Source: an uncultured Rickettsiales bacterium (GTDB taxonomy: Bacteria; Pseudomonadota; Alphaproteobacteria; UBA8366). From it: 5,381 bases of DNA. Shown one piece after another: positions 4,919-5,381 of the stretch. Made by a program: the position numbers and the translations under genes. The stretch spans positions 1 to 5,381 of the forward strand of contig CAJWTF010000192.1 of the NCBI GenBank assembly GCA_913046825.1. The letters run 5' to 3'. A model generated the notes under the pieces. That model worked only from the letters and a program-made list of their open reading frames with translations, was not told the origin of the DNA and searched no databases. Each line of letters opens with the position of its first letter. The stretch's first letter is position 1.

Positions 4919-5381
4919 TCAGGTCTGTAACACGTCGCGTGCTGTGTCAGTTAATACCATCGCCGTCAAACATCCACTCCATACAGCACCAGTATCGAGG
5001 CCAATCCGTTTCCCCCGAATCTCCGGCGAATACACCGCGGAATGTCCATTAACGACCGTATAACCGCAATCCTCCGTGGAATCGAGAGAGGGTTGGCGAA
5101 TCCACATCATGTCTTCGCCGGTTTGCCGGTCCAGCCGCAGACCCCGTCGCAGCCCGGCAGGCACCATTAGATAGTCGCCCTCGATATAAAACATTCGCAA
5201 TCCGTCAAAACCGCGCGACGCGCCAGCGGTAGCCGGTCCGCAAATGCGTCACGATTGGGCGCGTCGCCATCGTCTTCTATCCCACAACTGCGAAACGTCG
5301 TCCCCGCGCCATTGTATCGCCAGATCGTCGCGTTCTCAAACCTCTCACCCAAGCCGACGACCGAGACCTGCATTCCTCATT
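4919..5381 (-). pseudogene. Frameshifted PPP-type metallophosphoesterase (serine/threonine phosphatase-like), partial
   Basis: Two reverse-strand frames join into the C-terminal part of a calcineurin-like bacterial Ser/Thr phosphatase. The first frame (5373 down to about 5190) reads FENATIWRYNGAGTTFRSCG and then DAFADRLPLARRAVLTDCE. The second (about 5195 to 4919) reads IEGDYLMVPAGLRRGLRLDR, EDMMWIRQPSLDSTEDCG, VVNGHSAVYSPEIRGKRIG and LDTGAVWSGCLTAMVL. Restoring one T in the T run (A run at 5188-5191 on the plus strand) would make C-F-Y-I-E-G-D-Y-L continuous, so a single-base deletion is the likely cause. The family's metal-ligand histidine in VHAGLRPG is proline here (codon at 5159-5161, one base from CAT), so catalysis would fail even without the shift. 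The second ligand in N-G-H-S is kept. A TGA also lies in frame just before ATG 5373, and the N-terminal GDxHG and GNHE motifs are not visible, being beyond the right edge or already scrambled. It lies 29 bases upstream of hldE and is probably the decayed first gene of that operon. Confidence 0.75.

Noticed and set aside
1300..5381. Sequencing or assembly error as the source of all disruptions
   Set aside because: Errors would also hit hldE and DUF547, which are open over more than 2.2 kb together. Many lesions are substitutions, not homopolymer indels. Single-base slips such as 5188-5191 still deserve a read check.
1..5381. New defence, mobile or retro-element system
   Set aside because: No nuclease/toxin pair, transposase, reverse transcriptase, repeat array, att-like repeats or structured RNA was recognised. 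All stretches are accounted for by housekeeping-type genes or their relics.

Overview
The window looks like chromosomal DNA from an alphaproteobacterium, possibly of the Rhodospirillales type. The evidence is moderately high GC, a relict mmcB gene (an alphaproteobacterial DNA-repair family), a fused hldE heptose enzyme, and a TIGR04283-type glycosyltransferase. No database search was possible, so the taxonomic placement is an inference. I see no tRNA, rRNA, CRISPR array, insertion sequence or phage gene.

Layout from left to right. 1-334 (minus) is the N-terminal part of a mandelate racemase/muconate lactonizing enzyme-like gene that runs off the left edge. A 131-bp divergent spacer follows. 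466-1275 (plus) is an exported DUF547 protein. 1300-1920 (minus) is a decayed family 2 glycosyltransferase, convergent with DUF547. A 107-bp divergent spacer follows. 2028-2576 (plus) is a decayed TlpA-like thioredoxin, followed directly by 2577-about 3010 (plus), a decayed mmcB. 2892-3422 (minus) is a membrane-anchored J-domain-like protein whose C-terminal reading frame runs antisense through the end of mmcB. 3429-4889 (minus) is an intact hldE. 4919-5381 (minus) is the C-terminal part of a frameshifted PPP-type metallophosphoesterase, cut by the right edge.

The main message is gene decay, not a new system. Four of the eight genes (glycosyltransferase, TlpA-like, mmcB, phosphatase) stay recognisable along nearly their whole visible length but carry in-frame stops, one-base frameshifts, a deletion or a lost active-site residue. 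hldE is fully open with all its motifs. DUF547 is nearly so, although it may have lost its last few residues to a one-base shift. This mixture suggests relaxed selection and recent pseudogenisation, as in a lineage moving to a host-associated or otherwise restricted life. All three stop codons occur as disruptions, which argues against a reassigned genetic code.

Functionally, phosphatase-hldE-J protein forms a tight minus-strand cluster, with gaps of 29 and 6 bases. In it only the LPS-core heptose enzyme HldE is clearly under strong constraint. The TlpA-mmcB pair was probably a plus-strand operon and both genes now look dead.
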